From Sphingomonas sp. PR090111-T3T-6A (lineage in GTDB: Bacteria > Pseudomonadota > Alphaproteobacteria > Sphingomonadales > Sphingomonadaceae), in NCBI RefSeq assembly GCF_000383095.1, contig NZ_AORL01000010.1:1-64000 (forward strand): 64,000 nucleotides of DNA, in the 5' to 3' direction. Position numbers and translations under genes: made by a program. Under the pieces are notes generated by a model. It did no database searches, was not told where the DNA came from, and worked only from the letters and a program-made list of their open reading frames with translations. Below are positions 44,097-53,314 of the stretch, one piece after another. The stretch's first letter is position 1; the number at the start of each line of letters is the position of its first letter.

Positions 44097-46156
44097 CCCA
44101 GCGCCTCGATCATGAAGGCATAGGCCTCGGCCTTCTCGGTGATCGCCTCATAGCGGCCGGACTTGCCGCCATGCCCCGCACCCATGTTGATCTTGAGGAG
44201 CAGCGGGTTGGCGTCGATCTTGGTTGCGCGCAGGCGGGCGGCCCATTTGGCGGGCTCCCAATAGGTCACGCGCGGGTCGTTCAAGCCGCCGGTGATGAGC
44301 ATCGGCGGATAGGCCTGCGCCGAGACATTGTCGTAGGGCGAATAGCTGCGGATCAGATCGAACGCTGCCGGGTCGGTGATCGGATTGCCCCATTCGGGCC
44401 ACTCGCCGGGGGTGAGGGGCAGGCTCTCGTCCTGCATCGTGTTGAGCACGTCGACGAAGGGCACGTCGGCCACCACCGCACCCCACAGATCGGGATCGGT
44501 GTTGGCGACGACGCCCATCAGCTCGCCGCCCGCCGAACCGCCCTGGATGGCGATCCGGCCGGGGGAGGCGAAGCTGGCGGCGATCAGGCCCTTCGCGGCG
44601 TCGGAGAAGTCGTGGAAGGTGTTCCAGCGCTTCTCGGCCTTGCCGTCGAGATACCAGCCATAGCCGAGATCGTCGCCACCCCGGATATGCGCGATCGCAC
44701 ACGCCCAGCCGCGATCGAGGAGCGACAGGCGATCGGCCGAGAAGCCCGGCGGATAGGCGAAGCCATAAGCGCCATAGGCATAGAGGAAGACCGGCCCGCG
44801 GCCGTTCTTCTCGAAGCCCTTGCGGTAGACGACCGACACCGGGATGCTCTTCCCGTCGCGGGCCGGCACCATCAGGCGCTCGGTGGCGTAGAGGCCGGCG
44901 TCGTAGCCCGATGGCACCTCGCGCACCTTGCGGACGGTGAGCTGGCGAGTGTCGGCGTCATAGTCGTAGATGGTGTCCGGCGTGACCATCGAGGCGTAGC
45001 CGATGCGATAGTCGGGCGTGTCGAACTCGGGGTTGGTGCCGAGGCCGGCGGTGTAGCTCGCCTCGGGGAAGGGAACGCGGTGCTCGTCGCCTGCGTAGGT
45101 GCGCAGGCGAATCTGGTCGAGGCCGTCGACGCGCTCTTCGATCACGATGTGGCGGGCGAAGCTGGAGATGCCGCGCAGATAGACATGGTCCGAGCCGGCG
45201 ATCACTGTCTCCCACTGCTCCGGCGTTTGCGGCGAGGCGGAGGCGAGGCGGAAGTTGATGTGGTCGTCGTTCGTCAGAATCCAGAGGCGGCCGTGCGCGG
45301 AGTCGACGCTGTACTGGCGCTTCTCCCGGCGCGGCGAGATCAGCAGCGGCTCGGCCAAGGGATCGGCGGCGGGGACGAGGCGGATTTCGCTCGTCTCATG
45401 ATCGTTGGTGCCGACGACGATCCATTGCCGATCCTGCGTGCGGCCGAGGTGGACGTTGAAGCCGATGTCCTGCGTCTCCTCGTAGAGCGTCGGGTCGCCC
45501 TCGGGATCGGAGCCGAGCTTGTGCAACCGCGCGCGGAAAGTCCGCCAATTGTCGTTGACCTCGGTGTAGGCCACCGCGTCCGAACCCGCCGACCACACCA
45601 CTGCGCCGTTGACCACGGTGCTGATCGTCTCGATGTCCTCGCCGGTCGCGAGGTCGCGGATCTTGAGCGTGAAGCGCTCGGCCCCGCTGGTGTCGACCGC
45701 ATAGGCGGCGAGGCTGCCGTCCGGGCTGATTGCAAGCGCGCCGAGGCGGAAATAATCGTGGCCCTCGGCTTCCTTCACCTCGTCGAGGATGATGTGGGCT
45801 TCCTCGGCCGAGCCTGTCGGGCGGCGGAGCCAGCGGCGATATTGCGCGCCCGTCTCGAACGCCCACCAATAGTCCCAGTCGCCATCCTTGCGGGGGACGG
45901 AGGCGTCATCCTCCTTCATCCGCCCCTTCATCTCGGCGAAGAGCATGTCGACCAGTGGCCGCACCGGGGCCATGGCGGCCTCGAAATAGGCGTTCTCCTC
46001 GCGCAGATAGGCGAGGATCGTCTCGTCCGAGATGTCGGGATAGCCGGCGTCCTTCAGCCACGCATAATCGTCGGAGACGGTGCGGCCGTGGCGCTCATAG
46101 CTGTGGGCATGGCGGGCGGCGACCGGCGGGGCAGGGAGCTTGGCGGGATCGATCAT
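44093..46156 (-). CDS. ptrB: S9 family oligopeptidase B
   Basis: Protein of 687 aa. An N-terminal beta-propeller (about residues 50-410) starts near SYERHGRTVSDDYAWLKD. The catalytic alpha/beta hydrolase domain has IQGGSAGGELMGVVANTDPD (Ser near residue 540), GLNDPRVTYWEPAKW (Asp) and KINMGAGHGGKSG (His). Oligopeptidase B cleaves small peptides after basic residues. No signal peptide is seen, so it is cytosolic, unlike the neighbouring exported peptidases. ATG 46156 (MIDPAKLPAPP) is the start. The stop overlaps the thioesterase start. Confidence 0.94.
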   Translation of the reverse strand: MIDPAKLPAPPVAARHAHSYERHGRTVSDDYAWLKDAGYPDISDETILAYLREENAYFEAAMAPVRPLVDMLFAEMKGRMKEDDASVPRKDGDWDYWWAFETGAQYRRWLRRPTGSAEEAHIILDEVKEAEGHDYFRLGALAISPDGSLAAYAVDTSGAERFTLKIRDLATGEDIETISTVVNGAVVWSAGSDAVAYTEVNDNWRTFRARLHKLGSDPEGDPTLYEETQDIGFNVHLGRTQDRQWIVVGTNDHETSEIRLVPAADPLAEPLLISPRREKRQYSVDSAHGRLWILTNDDHINFRLASASPQTPEQWETVIAGSDHVYLRGISSFARHIVIEERVDGLDQIRLRTYAGDEHRVPFPEASYTAGLGTNPEFDTPDYRIGYASMVTPDTIYDYDADTRQLTVRKVREVPSGYDAGLYATERLMVPARDGKSIPVSVVYRKGFEKNGRGPVFLYAYGAYGFAYPPGFSADRLSLLDRGWACAIAHIRGGDDLGYGWYLDGKAEKRWNTFHDFSDAAKGLIAASFASPGRIAIQGGSAGGELMGVVANTDPDLWGAVVADVPFVDVLNTMQDESLPLTPGEWPEWGNPITDPAAFDLIRSYSPYDNVSAQAYPPMLITGGLNDPRVTYWEPAKWAARLRATKIDANPLLLKINMGAGHGGKSGRYEAITEKAEAYAFMIEALG

Positions 46157-46199
46157 GGCCCGCTTTGTGGGGGCGGCGTGCGTCTCGCGCAAGCTGGCC

Positions 46200-46718
46200 C
46201 TAGAGGATGCCGTCGATCAGATGGTCCATCTGCTGGCGGGGCTGGGGCGAATAGCCCGCACGGCCTGCGGCGGGGCCGGCCCGGCACTGCGATTGCGGTG
46301 CGGGGCCGCCCGCGCAGCTCGTCTGGGCGAGCGCGACTTTCTGGAGTTCGATGCGCCGTGCATCCGCCGCGCTATCGAGCTGGTGCAGGCCGGAGGCATA
46401 TTGATGCCCGGTGGCGGTGCCGAGGCCGAGCGCCGGCCCCCAGCGCTCCAGCTCGACGAAGCGGCTGCGCACGTCCAGCTCGTTGCGCAGCTTCTGCACC
46501 TCCTGCCGCTTGGCGAGGAGCTGCGCATCGAGCGCCGTTCCCTGGTTGCGCACGGAGGCGACGTGCAGCGAGAAAAGATAGATGCCGATGCCCGCAAGGA
46601 TCAGCAGGCCCAGCACCGCGATCGACGCCACCACGGCGAGGCCTTGCCCCATCGGCGGGACGCTGGAGCGCCCCCGCAAAACCCGATCCTGCATTCCAAG
46701 CCCGACCATGAACCCCAT
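46200..46718 (-). CDS. single-pass membrane coiled-coil protein, FtsL-like layout
   Basis: Protein of up to 172 aa with one membrane helix (about residues 25-50, GLAVVASIAVLGLLILAGIG) followed by a predicted periplasmic coiled coil (QLLAKRQEVQKLRNELDVRS) and RFVELERWGPALGLGTATGH. This layout resembles the FtsL-like proteins of sphingomonads, but the neighbours are peptidases, not division genes, so a division role is only a thought. The C-terminal part has two Cys and is rich in Gln, Ala and Gly. ATG 46709 and ATG 46694 are alternative starts. It lies 43 bases upstream of ptrB on the same strand. Confidence 0.62.
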   Translation of the reverse strand: MGFMVGLGMQDRVLRGRSSVPPMGQGLAVVASIAVLGLLILAGIGIYLFSLHVASVRNQGTALDAQLLAKRQEVQKLRNELDVRSRFVELERWGPALGLGTATGHQYASGLHQLDSAADARRIELQKVALAQTSCAGGPAPQSQCRAGPAAGRAGYSPQPRQQMDHLIDGIL

Positions 46719-46851
46719 TCCCGGTCGTTATTCCGCATTAACCATGACTCGCGAAGGATGAACGGCCGATGAGCCGGGCCGATCCCCAGGCCCGGAAAAT
46801 CCCGCCTCCCGCGATCTTTCTCCGGCCGGCGAAGAGGACTATCTAGGCGCC

Positions 46852-48648
46852 ATGTCCACTTATGCTGATCGCCTCGCCGCGCTGCGCGACGAGCTTGCCC
46901 GCCGCCGTCTCGACGGCTTCGTCGTGCCGCTCACCGACGAGCACATGTCCGAATATGTCGGCGCCTATGCCCAGCGCCTCGCCTGGCTGACCGGGTTCGA
47001 GGGTTCGGCTGGCAGCGCCGTCGTGCTGTCGGAGGAGGCCGCGATCTTCGTCGACGGCCGCTACACGCTTCAGGTCCGCGAGCAGGTCTCGGCTGACCAG
47101 TGGAGCTACCAGTCGGTGCCGGAAACCTCGGTGTCGTCGTGGCTCAAGGAGCATGCGCCGCAGGGCGGCCGCATCGGCTACGACCCGTGGCTGCACACCA
47201 AGGGCTGGGTCGAGGCCGCCAAGAAGGCGCTCGCGAGCCGTGGCGCGGAGCTGGTCGCGGTCGAGACCAACCCGATCGACGCAGTGTGGGCCGATCGCCC
47301 GGCTCCGTCCGACGCCCGCCTTGTCGTCCAGCCCGATGCGCTGAGCGGCCAGTCCGCGGCGGCCAAGCGGCAGGATGTGGCCGACTGGCTCACGAAGGAG
47401 GGCGCCGACGCCGTCGTCCTCTCCGCGCTCGATTCGATCGCCTGGGCGTTCAACGTGCGCGGCACCGATGTCAGCCGCACGCCGGTGGCGCTGGCCTATG
47501 CGCTGCTCAAGGCGGATGCGACCGCCGAGCTGTTCGTCGATCCCGACAAGGTGGACGATGCGGTCGCGACGCATCTCGGCAACGCCGTCCATGTCCGCCC
47601 GCGTGACGCCTTCGCTGGCGCTCTGGCGAGCCTCGCCGGGCAGCGCGTGATGGTCGATCCCGAGCGCGCCGTCGCCGCCATCTTCGACAGCCTCGCCGAG
47701 GCGGGCGCCAAGATCAGCGAGAAGCGCGATCCGGTCGTGCTGCCCAAGGCGATCAAGAACGCGGTCGAGATCGCGGGCACCAAGGCGGCGCATGTTCGCG
47801 ACGGCGCGGCGGTGACGCGCTTCCTGCACTGGGTCGACACCGTGGCCGCGAACGGCGGCGAGGACGAGCTGACCGCCGCCGCCAAGCTCGAAGCCTTCCG
47901 CGACGAGACGGGCGCGCTCAAGGATCTGTCGTTCGACACCATCTCGGGCTCCGGCCCCAACGGCGCGGTGGTCCACTACCGCGTGTCGGAGAAGACGGTG
48001 CGCCCGATCGAGCAGGGCACGCTCTATCTCATCGATTCGGGCGGCCAATATGAGGATGGCACCACCGACATCACCCGCACCGTCCCCATCGGCACGCCGA
48101 CCGCCGAGATGAAGGATCGCTTCACCCGCGTGCTCAAGGGCCATATTGCGCTCGCCCGCGCCATCTTCCCCAAGGGCACGCGTGGCACCCAGCTCGATAC
48201 GCTGGCGCGGCAATATCTGTGGCAGGCGGGCCTCGATTACGCCCATGGCACCGGCCATGGCGTCGGCAGCTATCTGTCGGTGCACGAAGGCCCGCAGCGC
48301 ATCGCGACGCCGGGCAGCGGGCAGGCGGGTGGCGACGAGCCGCTGCGCGCCGGCATGATCCTCTCGAACGAGCCGGGTTATTACAAGACCGGCGGCTACG
48401 GCATCCGCATCGAGAATCTGGTGCTGGTCGAGGAGCAGGCGATCGAGGGCGCGGAGAAGGCGATGCTCGGCTTCCAGTCGCTGACGCTGGCGCCGATCGA
48501 CCGCCGTCTGGTCGAGCTGTCGATGCTCTCGCCGGAAGAGCGGGAGTGGCTCGATGCCTATCACGCCCGCGTGTTGCGCGAGATCGGCCCGCTGGTCCCG
48601 GCCGACGTGCGCGGCTGGCTGGAGCAGGCGACCGCGCCGCTCGTCTGA
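46852..48648 (+). CDS. M24B Xaa-Pro aminopeptidase (AMPP2-type)
   Basis: Protein of 598 aa in three domains. Two creatinase-like N-terminal domains begin YADRLAALRDELARRRLDGF and IGYDPWLHTKGWVEAA. The C-terminal pita-bread metallopeptidase domain shows LIDSGGQYEDGTTDITRTVP (two metal Asp), GTGHGVGSYLSVHEGPQ (His), LSNEPGYYKTGGYGIRIENL (Glu). It removes N-terminal residues before proline, cytosolic as there is no signal. This fits with putA and the peptidase genes nearby in releasing and using proline. It is divergent from the FtsL-like gene. Confidence 0.94.
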   Translation: MSTYADRLAALRDELARRRLDGFVVPLTDEHMSEYVGAYAQRLAWLTGFEGSAGSAVVLSEEAAIFVDGRYTLQVREQVSADQWSYQSVPETSVSSWLKEHAPQGGRIGYDPWLHTKGWVEAAKKALASRGAELVAVETNPIDAVWADRPAPSDARLVVQPDALSGQSAAAKRQDVADWLTKEGADAVVLSALDSIAWAFNVRGTDVSRTPVALAYALLKADATAELFVDPDKVDDAVATHLGNAVHVRPRDAFAGALASLAGQRVMVDPERAVAAIFDSLAEAGAKISEKRDPVVLPKAIKNAVEIAGTKAAHVRDGAAVTRFLHWVDTVAANGGEDELTAAAKLEAFRDETGALKDLSFDTISGSGPNGAVVHYRVSEKTVRPIEQGTLYLIDSGGQYEDGTTDITRTVPIGTPTAEMKDRFTRVLKGHIALARAIFPKGTRGTQLDTLARQYLWQAGLDYAHGTGHGVGSYLSVHEGPQRIATPGSGQAGGDEPLRAGMILSNEPGYYKTGGYGIRIENLVLVEEQAIEGAEKAMLGFQSLTLAPIDRRLVELSMLSPEEREWLDAYHARVLREIGPLVPADVRGWLEQATAPLV

Positions 48649-48689
48649 TCCGTCCGGGGTGGCGGTGGCCCTGACGGGGTGCCGCCGCC

Positions 48690-48824
48690 CTAGCGATCCT
48701 TTTCCTGTGACGATTCGGGCTGCGGGGTGTCGTTTTCCTTCTCCCGCGCCTGTTCCTTGCGGCGGCGGAGGTTGGTGCGCAGCGCTTCGGCGAGCCGCTT
48801 TTGCCGATCGGTCTTGGCGTCCAT
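48690..48824 (-). CDS. small conserved charged protein (44 aa)
   Basis: A 44-aa product beginning MDAKTDRQKRLAEALRTNLR and continuing with RRRKEQAREKEN and an acidic polar tail. The composition (many Arg, Lys, Glu, Gln) suggests a helical, nucleic-acid or protein binding peptide. I recall similar short DRQ(K/Q)RLAEALR(A/T)NLRRRK proteins in sphingomonads, which supports that it is real; function unknown. Start ATG 48824. It lies convergent with the aminopeptidase gene and 115 bases from the divergent tRNA-Thr. Confidence 0.6.
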   Translation of the reverse strand: MDAKTDRQKRLAEALRTNLRRRKEQAREKENDTPQPESSQEKDR

Positions 48825-48938
48825 GGGTTCGCGGTTAGGCCGATTGCAGAAAGTTGTGCAAGCCTGCTTGACGGGCCGCGCGGCTTTCTCCATAGGGCCG
48901 GCCTCGCCACCGCCCAGCGGCGGCGGAAATCGGGCCGT

Positions 48939-49013
<75 letters not shown>

Positions 49014-49022
49014 CCGGCCCCT

Positions 49023-49490
49023 TCATCCCACCTCCTGCACCGTCTCCATCGCCACGAAGGTGGAGGTGCTCGCGACGTGCGGCAGGCTGGAGATCTTCTC
49101 GCCCAGCACGATGCGGTATTTGCGGATGTCGGTGGTGCGCACCTTCAGCAGATAATCGAAGTTGCTCGCGATCATGTGGCACTCCTCCACCTCGCGGATC
49201 TTCCGCACCGCCTGATTGAACTCGGTGAGCGCCTTCTCGCGCGTGTCGGAGAGCTTCACCGTGGCGAAGGCGATATGGTCCATGCCGAGCTTGCCCGCAT
49301 CGACCTGCGCGCGGAAGCCCCGGATCACGCCCTCGTCGATCAGCCGCCGGAGCCGCACCTGGCAGGGCGTCTTGGACAGACCGACCTGTCGCGCCAGTTC
49401 GGTGACGGTCATGCGGCCGTCGCGGGTGAGGGCGTCGATGATCTGATGATCGAAGCTATCCAGTTCGACCTGAGAATCCCGGTTTTTCAT
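49023..49490 (-). CDS. Lrp/AsnC-family regulator of putA (PutR-like)
   Basis: Protein of 155 aa with an N-terminal HTH (ELDSFDHQIIDALTRDGRMT, then VTELARQVGLSKTPCQVRLR) and a C-terminal RAM domain (FATVKLSDTREKALTEFN, MIASNFDYLLKVRTTDI). It is divergent from putA with 122 bases between, the arrangement of PutR in Agrobacterium and Caulobacter relatives, where the regulator activates putA with proline as effector. ATG 49490 starts the conserved part; an open extension further upstream lacks support. A palindrome AGTCCG-TT-CGGACT lies at 49520-49533. Confidence 0.9.
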   Translation of the reverse strand: MKNRDSQVELDSFDHQIIDALTRDGRMTVTELARQVGLSKTPCQVRLRRLIDEGVIRGFRAQVDAGKLGMDHIAFATVKLSDTREKALTEFNQAVRKIREVEECHMIASNFDYLLKVRTTDIRKYRIVLGEKISSLPHVASTSTFVAMETVQEVG

Positions 49491-49519
49491 TCCAGCAGAC
49501 TTTCTATGGCCTGAAATAT

Positions 49520-49533
49520 AGTCCGTTCGGACT
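49520..49533. promoter_or_regulatory. palindrome in the PutR-like/putA intergenic region
   Basis: AGTCCG (49520-49525) and CGGACT (49528-49533) form perfect 6-bp arms with a TT spacer. It lies 30 bases from the regulator start and 80 bases from the putA start, a good position for a divergently acting Lrp-type site. No proof that it is the bound element. Confidence 0.45.
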
Positions 49534-49612
49534 GATTGTCGCCGATATGTGGTCTGATCGCCAGACGGCAATGGAGTAGGATGCGCCGATCCATCCGATT
49601 GGGGCTCCCATC

Positions 49613-52600
49613 ATGTCGTCTTCCGGCCAGCTTGCACTTCCCTTCGCGCATTTCGCGCCGCCGATCCGCCCGCAGTCGCCGCTGCGTCAGGCAATCACGG
49701 CGGCGTATCGCCGGCCCGAGATCGAGGCGATGGCGCCGCTGCTCGAACGCGCGACGCTTCCGCAAGCCACCCGCGCCGCCGTCGCCGACACCGCGCGGAC
49801 GCTGGTCTCGGCTCTGCGCGCCAAGCACAAGGGCGATGGCGTCGAGGGCCTCGTGCAGGAATATGCGCTGTCGAGCCAGGAAGGCGTGGCGCTGATGTGC
49901 CTTGCCGAGGCGCTGCTGCGCATCCCCGACAACGCCACCCGCGACCGGCTGATCCGCGACAAGATCGGCGGCGGCGACTGGAAGGCGCATCTCGGCAATG
50001 GCCGCTCGATCTTCGTCAACGCGGCGACCTGGGGGCTGGTCGTCACCGGCAAGCTGGTCAACAGCGTCAACGAGCAGGGCCTCGGCGCGGCGCTGACCCG
50101 TCTCGTGGCGCGTTGCGGCGAGCCGGTCGTGCGGCGCGGCGTCGACATGGCGATGCGGATGATGGGCGAGCAGTTCGTCACCGGCCAGACGATCGACGAG
50201 GCGCTCCGCCGGGCCCGTCCGCTGGAGGCCAAGGGCTTCGGCTATTCCTACGACATGCTTGGCGAGGCGGCGATGACCGGCGCCGACGCCCGGCGCTATT
50301 ATGCCGACTATGAGGCCGCGATCCACGCGATCGGCAAGGCGTCGGCGGGGCGCGGCGTCTATGGCGGGCCGGGCATCTCGATCAAGCTCTCCGCGCTCCA
50401 CCCGCGCTATGCGCGCGCGCAGAGCGACCGCGTGATGGCCGAGTTGCTGCCGAGCGTACAGGCGCTGGCCAAGCTCGCGGCGTCCTACGGCATCGGCTTC
50501 AACATCGACGCGGAGGAGGCGGATCGCCTCGAACTCTCGCTCGATCTGCTGGAGGCGCTGGCGCTCGATCCGGCGCTGGCCGGATGGAACGGCCTCGGCT
50601 TCGTGGTGCAGGCCTATGGCAAGCGCTGCCCCTTCGTGCTGGACTTCATCATCGACCTTGCCCGTCGCGCGGGGCGCCGGATCATGGTGCGCCTCGTCAA
50701 GGGTGCCTATTGGGACGCTGAGATCAAGCGCGCGCAGGTGGACGGCCTCAGCGACTTCCCGGTCTTCACCCGCAAGGTCCACACCGACATTTCCTACGTC
50801 GCCTGTGCCCGCAAGCTGCTCGATGCGCGCGACGTGATCTTCCCGCAGTTCGCCACCCACAACGCCCAGACGCTCGCGACCATCTATCATCTTGCCGGGC
50901 CGGATTTCGCGATCGGCGATTATGAGTTCCAGTGCCTGCACGGCATGGGCGAAGGGCTCTATGACGAGGTGGTGGGCACGCAAGGCCTCGGCCGTCCGTG
51001 CCGCATCTATGCGCCGGTCGGCACACATGAGACGCTGCTCGCCTATCTCGTCCGCCGCCTGCTGGAGAATGGCGCCAACTCCTCCTTCGTGAATCGCATC
51101 GCCGATCCGGCGGTGTCGATCGACGAACTGGTGATCGATCCGGTCGAGGTGGTGCGCGCGATGCCGGAGCCGGGGGCGAAGCATGACGGGATCGCGCTGC
51201 CCGCCGGCCTCTACAGCGACCGGCGCAACTCGGCCGGGCTCGACCTCGCCAACGAGAATGAGCTGGCCGCGCTGACCGATACGCTCCAGCGGAGCGCGTC
51301 GCGTCCCTGGACCGCGACGCTCGCCGACGCGGCCGATGACGAAGCGGGGCGGCGCGACGTGCTCAACCCGGCGGATCATCGCGACATCGTGGGCTGGGTG
51401 CGCGAGGCGACGCCGGACGAGGCGCGCTTCGCCGTCGCGCGCGCCGCGCTGGCGACGGCCGGCTGGGCCGCCGTCCCCGTCGCCGAGCGCGCCGCCCGTC
51501 TCGAACGCGCCGCCGATGCGATGCAGGCCGACATCGCGACGCTGATCGGCATCCTCGTCCGCGAGGCGGGCAAGTCGGTGGCCAACGCCATCGCCGAGGT
51601 GCGCGAGGCGATCGACTTCCTGCGTTATTATGCCGGGCAGGCGCGCGCCACGCTCGACGGCAACCGCCCGCTCGGCGCGGTCACCTGCATCAGCCCGTGG
51701 AACTTCCCGCTGGCGATCTTCACCGGGCAGATCGCGGCGGCGCTGGTCGCAGGCAACAGCGTCCTCGCCAAGCCCGCCGAGGAGACACCGCTGATCGCCG
51801 CCGAGGCGGTGCGCATCCTCCATGAGGCGGGCATCCCCGCCGACGTGCTCCAGCTCGTGCCCGGCGCGGGCGAGGTGGGCGCGGCGCTGGTCGATGCGCC
51901 GCAGACGGCGGCGGTGATGTTCACGGGCTCCACCGACGTGGCGCGCCTCATCCAGAAGACGCTCTCCGGCCGCCTCTCCGCGCACGGCCAGCCGATCCCA
52001 CTGATCGCCGAGACGGGCGGGCAGAACGCCATGATCGTCGATTCCTCCGCGCTCGCCGAGCAGGTGGTGGGTGACGTGATCGCGTCCGCCTTCGACAGCG
52101 CGGGCCAGCGTTGCTCGGCGCTGCGCATCCTCTGCCTTCAGGAGGATGTCGCCGATCATGTGCTGAAGATGCTGAAGGGCGCTCTCCGGGAACTGACGCT
52201 CGGGAGCACCGATCGCCTCAGCGTCGATGTCGGCCCCGTCATCACGCAGGAGGCCAAGGAGAATATCGAGCGCCACATCACGATGATGGGCCAGCGCGGC
52301 CACCGGATCGAGCAGATCGGCCTCGCGCCCGGCGCCCGGCAGGGCACCTTCGTGCCGCCGACGATCATCGAGATCGATCGCCTTGCCGATGTCGAGCGCG
52401 AGGTGTTCGGCCCCGTGCTGCACGTCCTGCGCTTCCAGCGCGACCGGCTCGACACGCTGATCGACGAGATCAATGCCAGCGGCTTCGGCCTCACCTTCGG
52501 CCTGCACACCCGCCTCGACGAGACGATCGCGCATGTCACCGGCCGGGTGCAGGCGGGCAATCTCTACATCAACCGCAACATCATCGGCGCGATCGTCGGC

Positions 52601-53257
52601 GTGCAGCCCTTCGGCGGGCGCGGGCTGTCGGGCACCGGGCCGAAGGCGGGCGGGCCGCTCTATCTCGGCCGGCTGGTCGAGACGGCGCCGGCGCTGCCCA
52701 CGGGCGGGGCGGCCGAGCCCGCCGTCCACGCGTTCGCTCGCTGGCTCGCGGCGCAAGGCAAGGAGGATGCGGCGCGCCGGGCGCGCGATTATGCCGGTCT
52801 CTCCCCGCTCGGGCTGGAGCGCGAGCTGGAAGGGCCGGTCGGCGAGCGCAACCTCTATGCGCTCCATCCGCGCGGCCGCGTGCTGCTGTTGCCGTCGAGC
52901 GAGGCGGGGCTGTGCAACCAGCTTGCCGCGCTGCTCGCGACGGGCAACGACGCGGTGATCCCGGCGACGCCCGAGTGGCAGCGGCTGCTTGCCCATGTGC
53001 CGTCGCCGGTGGCCGAGCGGCTGAGCTGGGCGGCCGACTGGAAGGCGGCCGGTCCGTTCGCGGGCGCGCTGGTGGAGGGCGATGCCGCTGTCGTCCGCAA
53101 GGCGCTCGGCGACATCGCCGCGCTGCCGGGGCCGGTCGTGCCGGTGCAGGTGACGGGCGAGGGCGCAATGCCGCTCAACTGGCTGGTGGAGGAAGTGTCC
53201 ACCTCGATCAACACCACGGCGGCCGGCGGCAACGCCAGCCTGATGGCGATCGGCTGA
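49613..53257 (+). CDS. putA: bifunctional proline dehydrogenase/P5C dehydrogenase
   Basis: Protein of 1214 aa that oxidises proline to glutamate in two steps. The FAD-binding proline dehydrogenase barrel covers about residues 140-490 (GGPGISIKLSALHPRYARAQ, RIMVRLVKGAYWDAEIKRAQ, LPAGLYSDRRNS). The NAD aldehyde dehydrogenase domain covers about 560-1000 (GAVTCISPWNFPLAIFTGQI, VMFTGSTDVARLIQ, ETGGQNAMIVDSS, catalytic Cys in FDSAGQRCSALRIL near residue 832). A C-terminal conserved domain follows. There is no N-terminal ribbon-helix-helix, so it is not an autoregulator; the divergent Lrp-type gene does that job. Start ATG 49613. Confidence 0.97.
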   Translation: MSSSGQLALPFAHFAPPIRPQSPLRQAITAAYRRPEIEAMAPLLERATLPQATRAAVADTARTLVSALRAKHKGDGVEGLVQEYALSSQEGVALMCLAEALLRIPDNATRDRLIRDKIGGGDWKAHLGNGRSIFVNAATWGLVVTGKLVNSVNEQGLGAALTRLVARCGEPVVRRGVDMAMRMMGEQFVTGQTIDEALRRARPLEAKGFGYSYDMLGEAAMTGADARRYYADYEAAIHAIGKASAGRGVYGGPGISIKLSALHPRYARAQSDRVMAELLPSVQALAKLAASYGIGFNIDAEEADRLELSLDLLEALALDPALAGWNGLGFVVQAYGKRCPFVLDFIIDLARRAGRRIMVRLVKGAYWDAEIKRAQVDGLSDFPVFTRKVHTDISYVACARKLLDARDVIFPQFATHNAQTLATIYHLAGPDFAIGDYEFQCLHGMGEGLYDEVVGTQGLGRPCRIYAPVGTHETLLAYLVRRLLENGANSSFVNRIADPAVSIDELVIDPVEVVRAMPEPGAKHDGIALPAGLYSDRRNSAGLDLANENELAALTDTLQRSASRPWTATLADAADDEAGRRDVLNPADHRDIVGWVREATPDEARFAVARAALATAGWAAVPVAERAARLERAADAMQADIATLIGILVREAGKSVANAIAEVREAIDFLRYYAGQARATLDGNRPLGAVTCISPWNFPLAIFTGQIAAALVAGNSVLAKPAEETPLIAAEAVRILHEAGIPADVLQLVPGAGEVGAALVDAPQTAAVMFTGSTDVARLIQKTLSGRLSAHGQPIPLIAETGGQNAMIVDSSALAEQVVGDVIASAFDSAGQRCSALRILCLQEDVADHVLKMLKGALRELTLGSTDRLSVDVGPVITQEAKENIERHITMMGQRGHRIEQIGLAPGARQGTFVPPTIIEIDRLADVEREVFGPVLHVLRFQRDRLDTLIDEINASGFGLTFGLHTRLDETIAHVTGRVQAGNLYINRNIIGAIVGVQPFGGRGLSGTGPKAGGPLYLGRLVETAPALPTGGAAEPAVHAFARWLAAQGKEDAARRARDYAGLSPLGLERELEGPVGERNLYALHPRGRVLLLPSSEAGLCNQLAALLATGNDAVIPATPEWQRLLAHVPSPVAERLSWAADWKAAGPFAGALVEGDAAVVRKALGDIAALPGPVVPVQVTGEGAMPLNWLVEEVSTSINTTAAGGNASLMAIG

Positions 53258-53314
53258 TCCGCGCGAAGAGGGCGTGGTTGACGCGGGCCGCTGCGATCCG
53301 CGATAGCCACGCCC

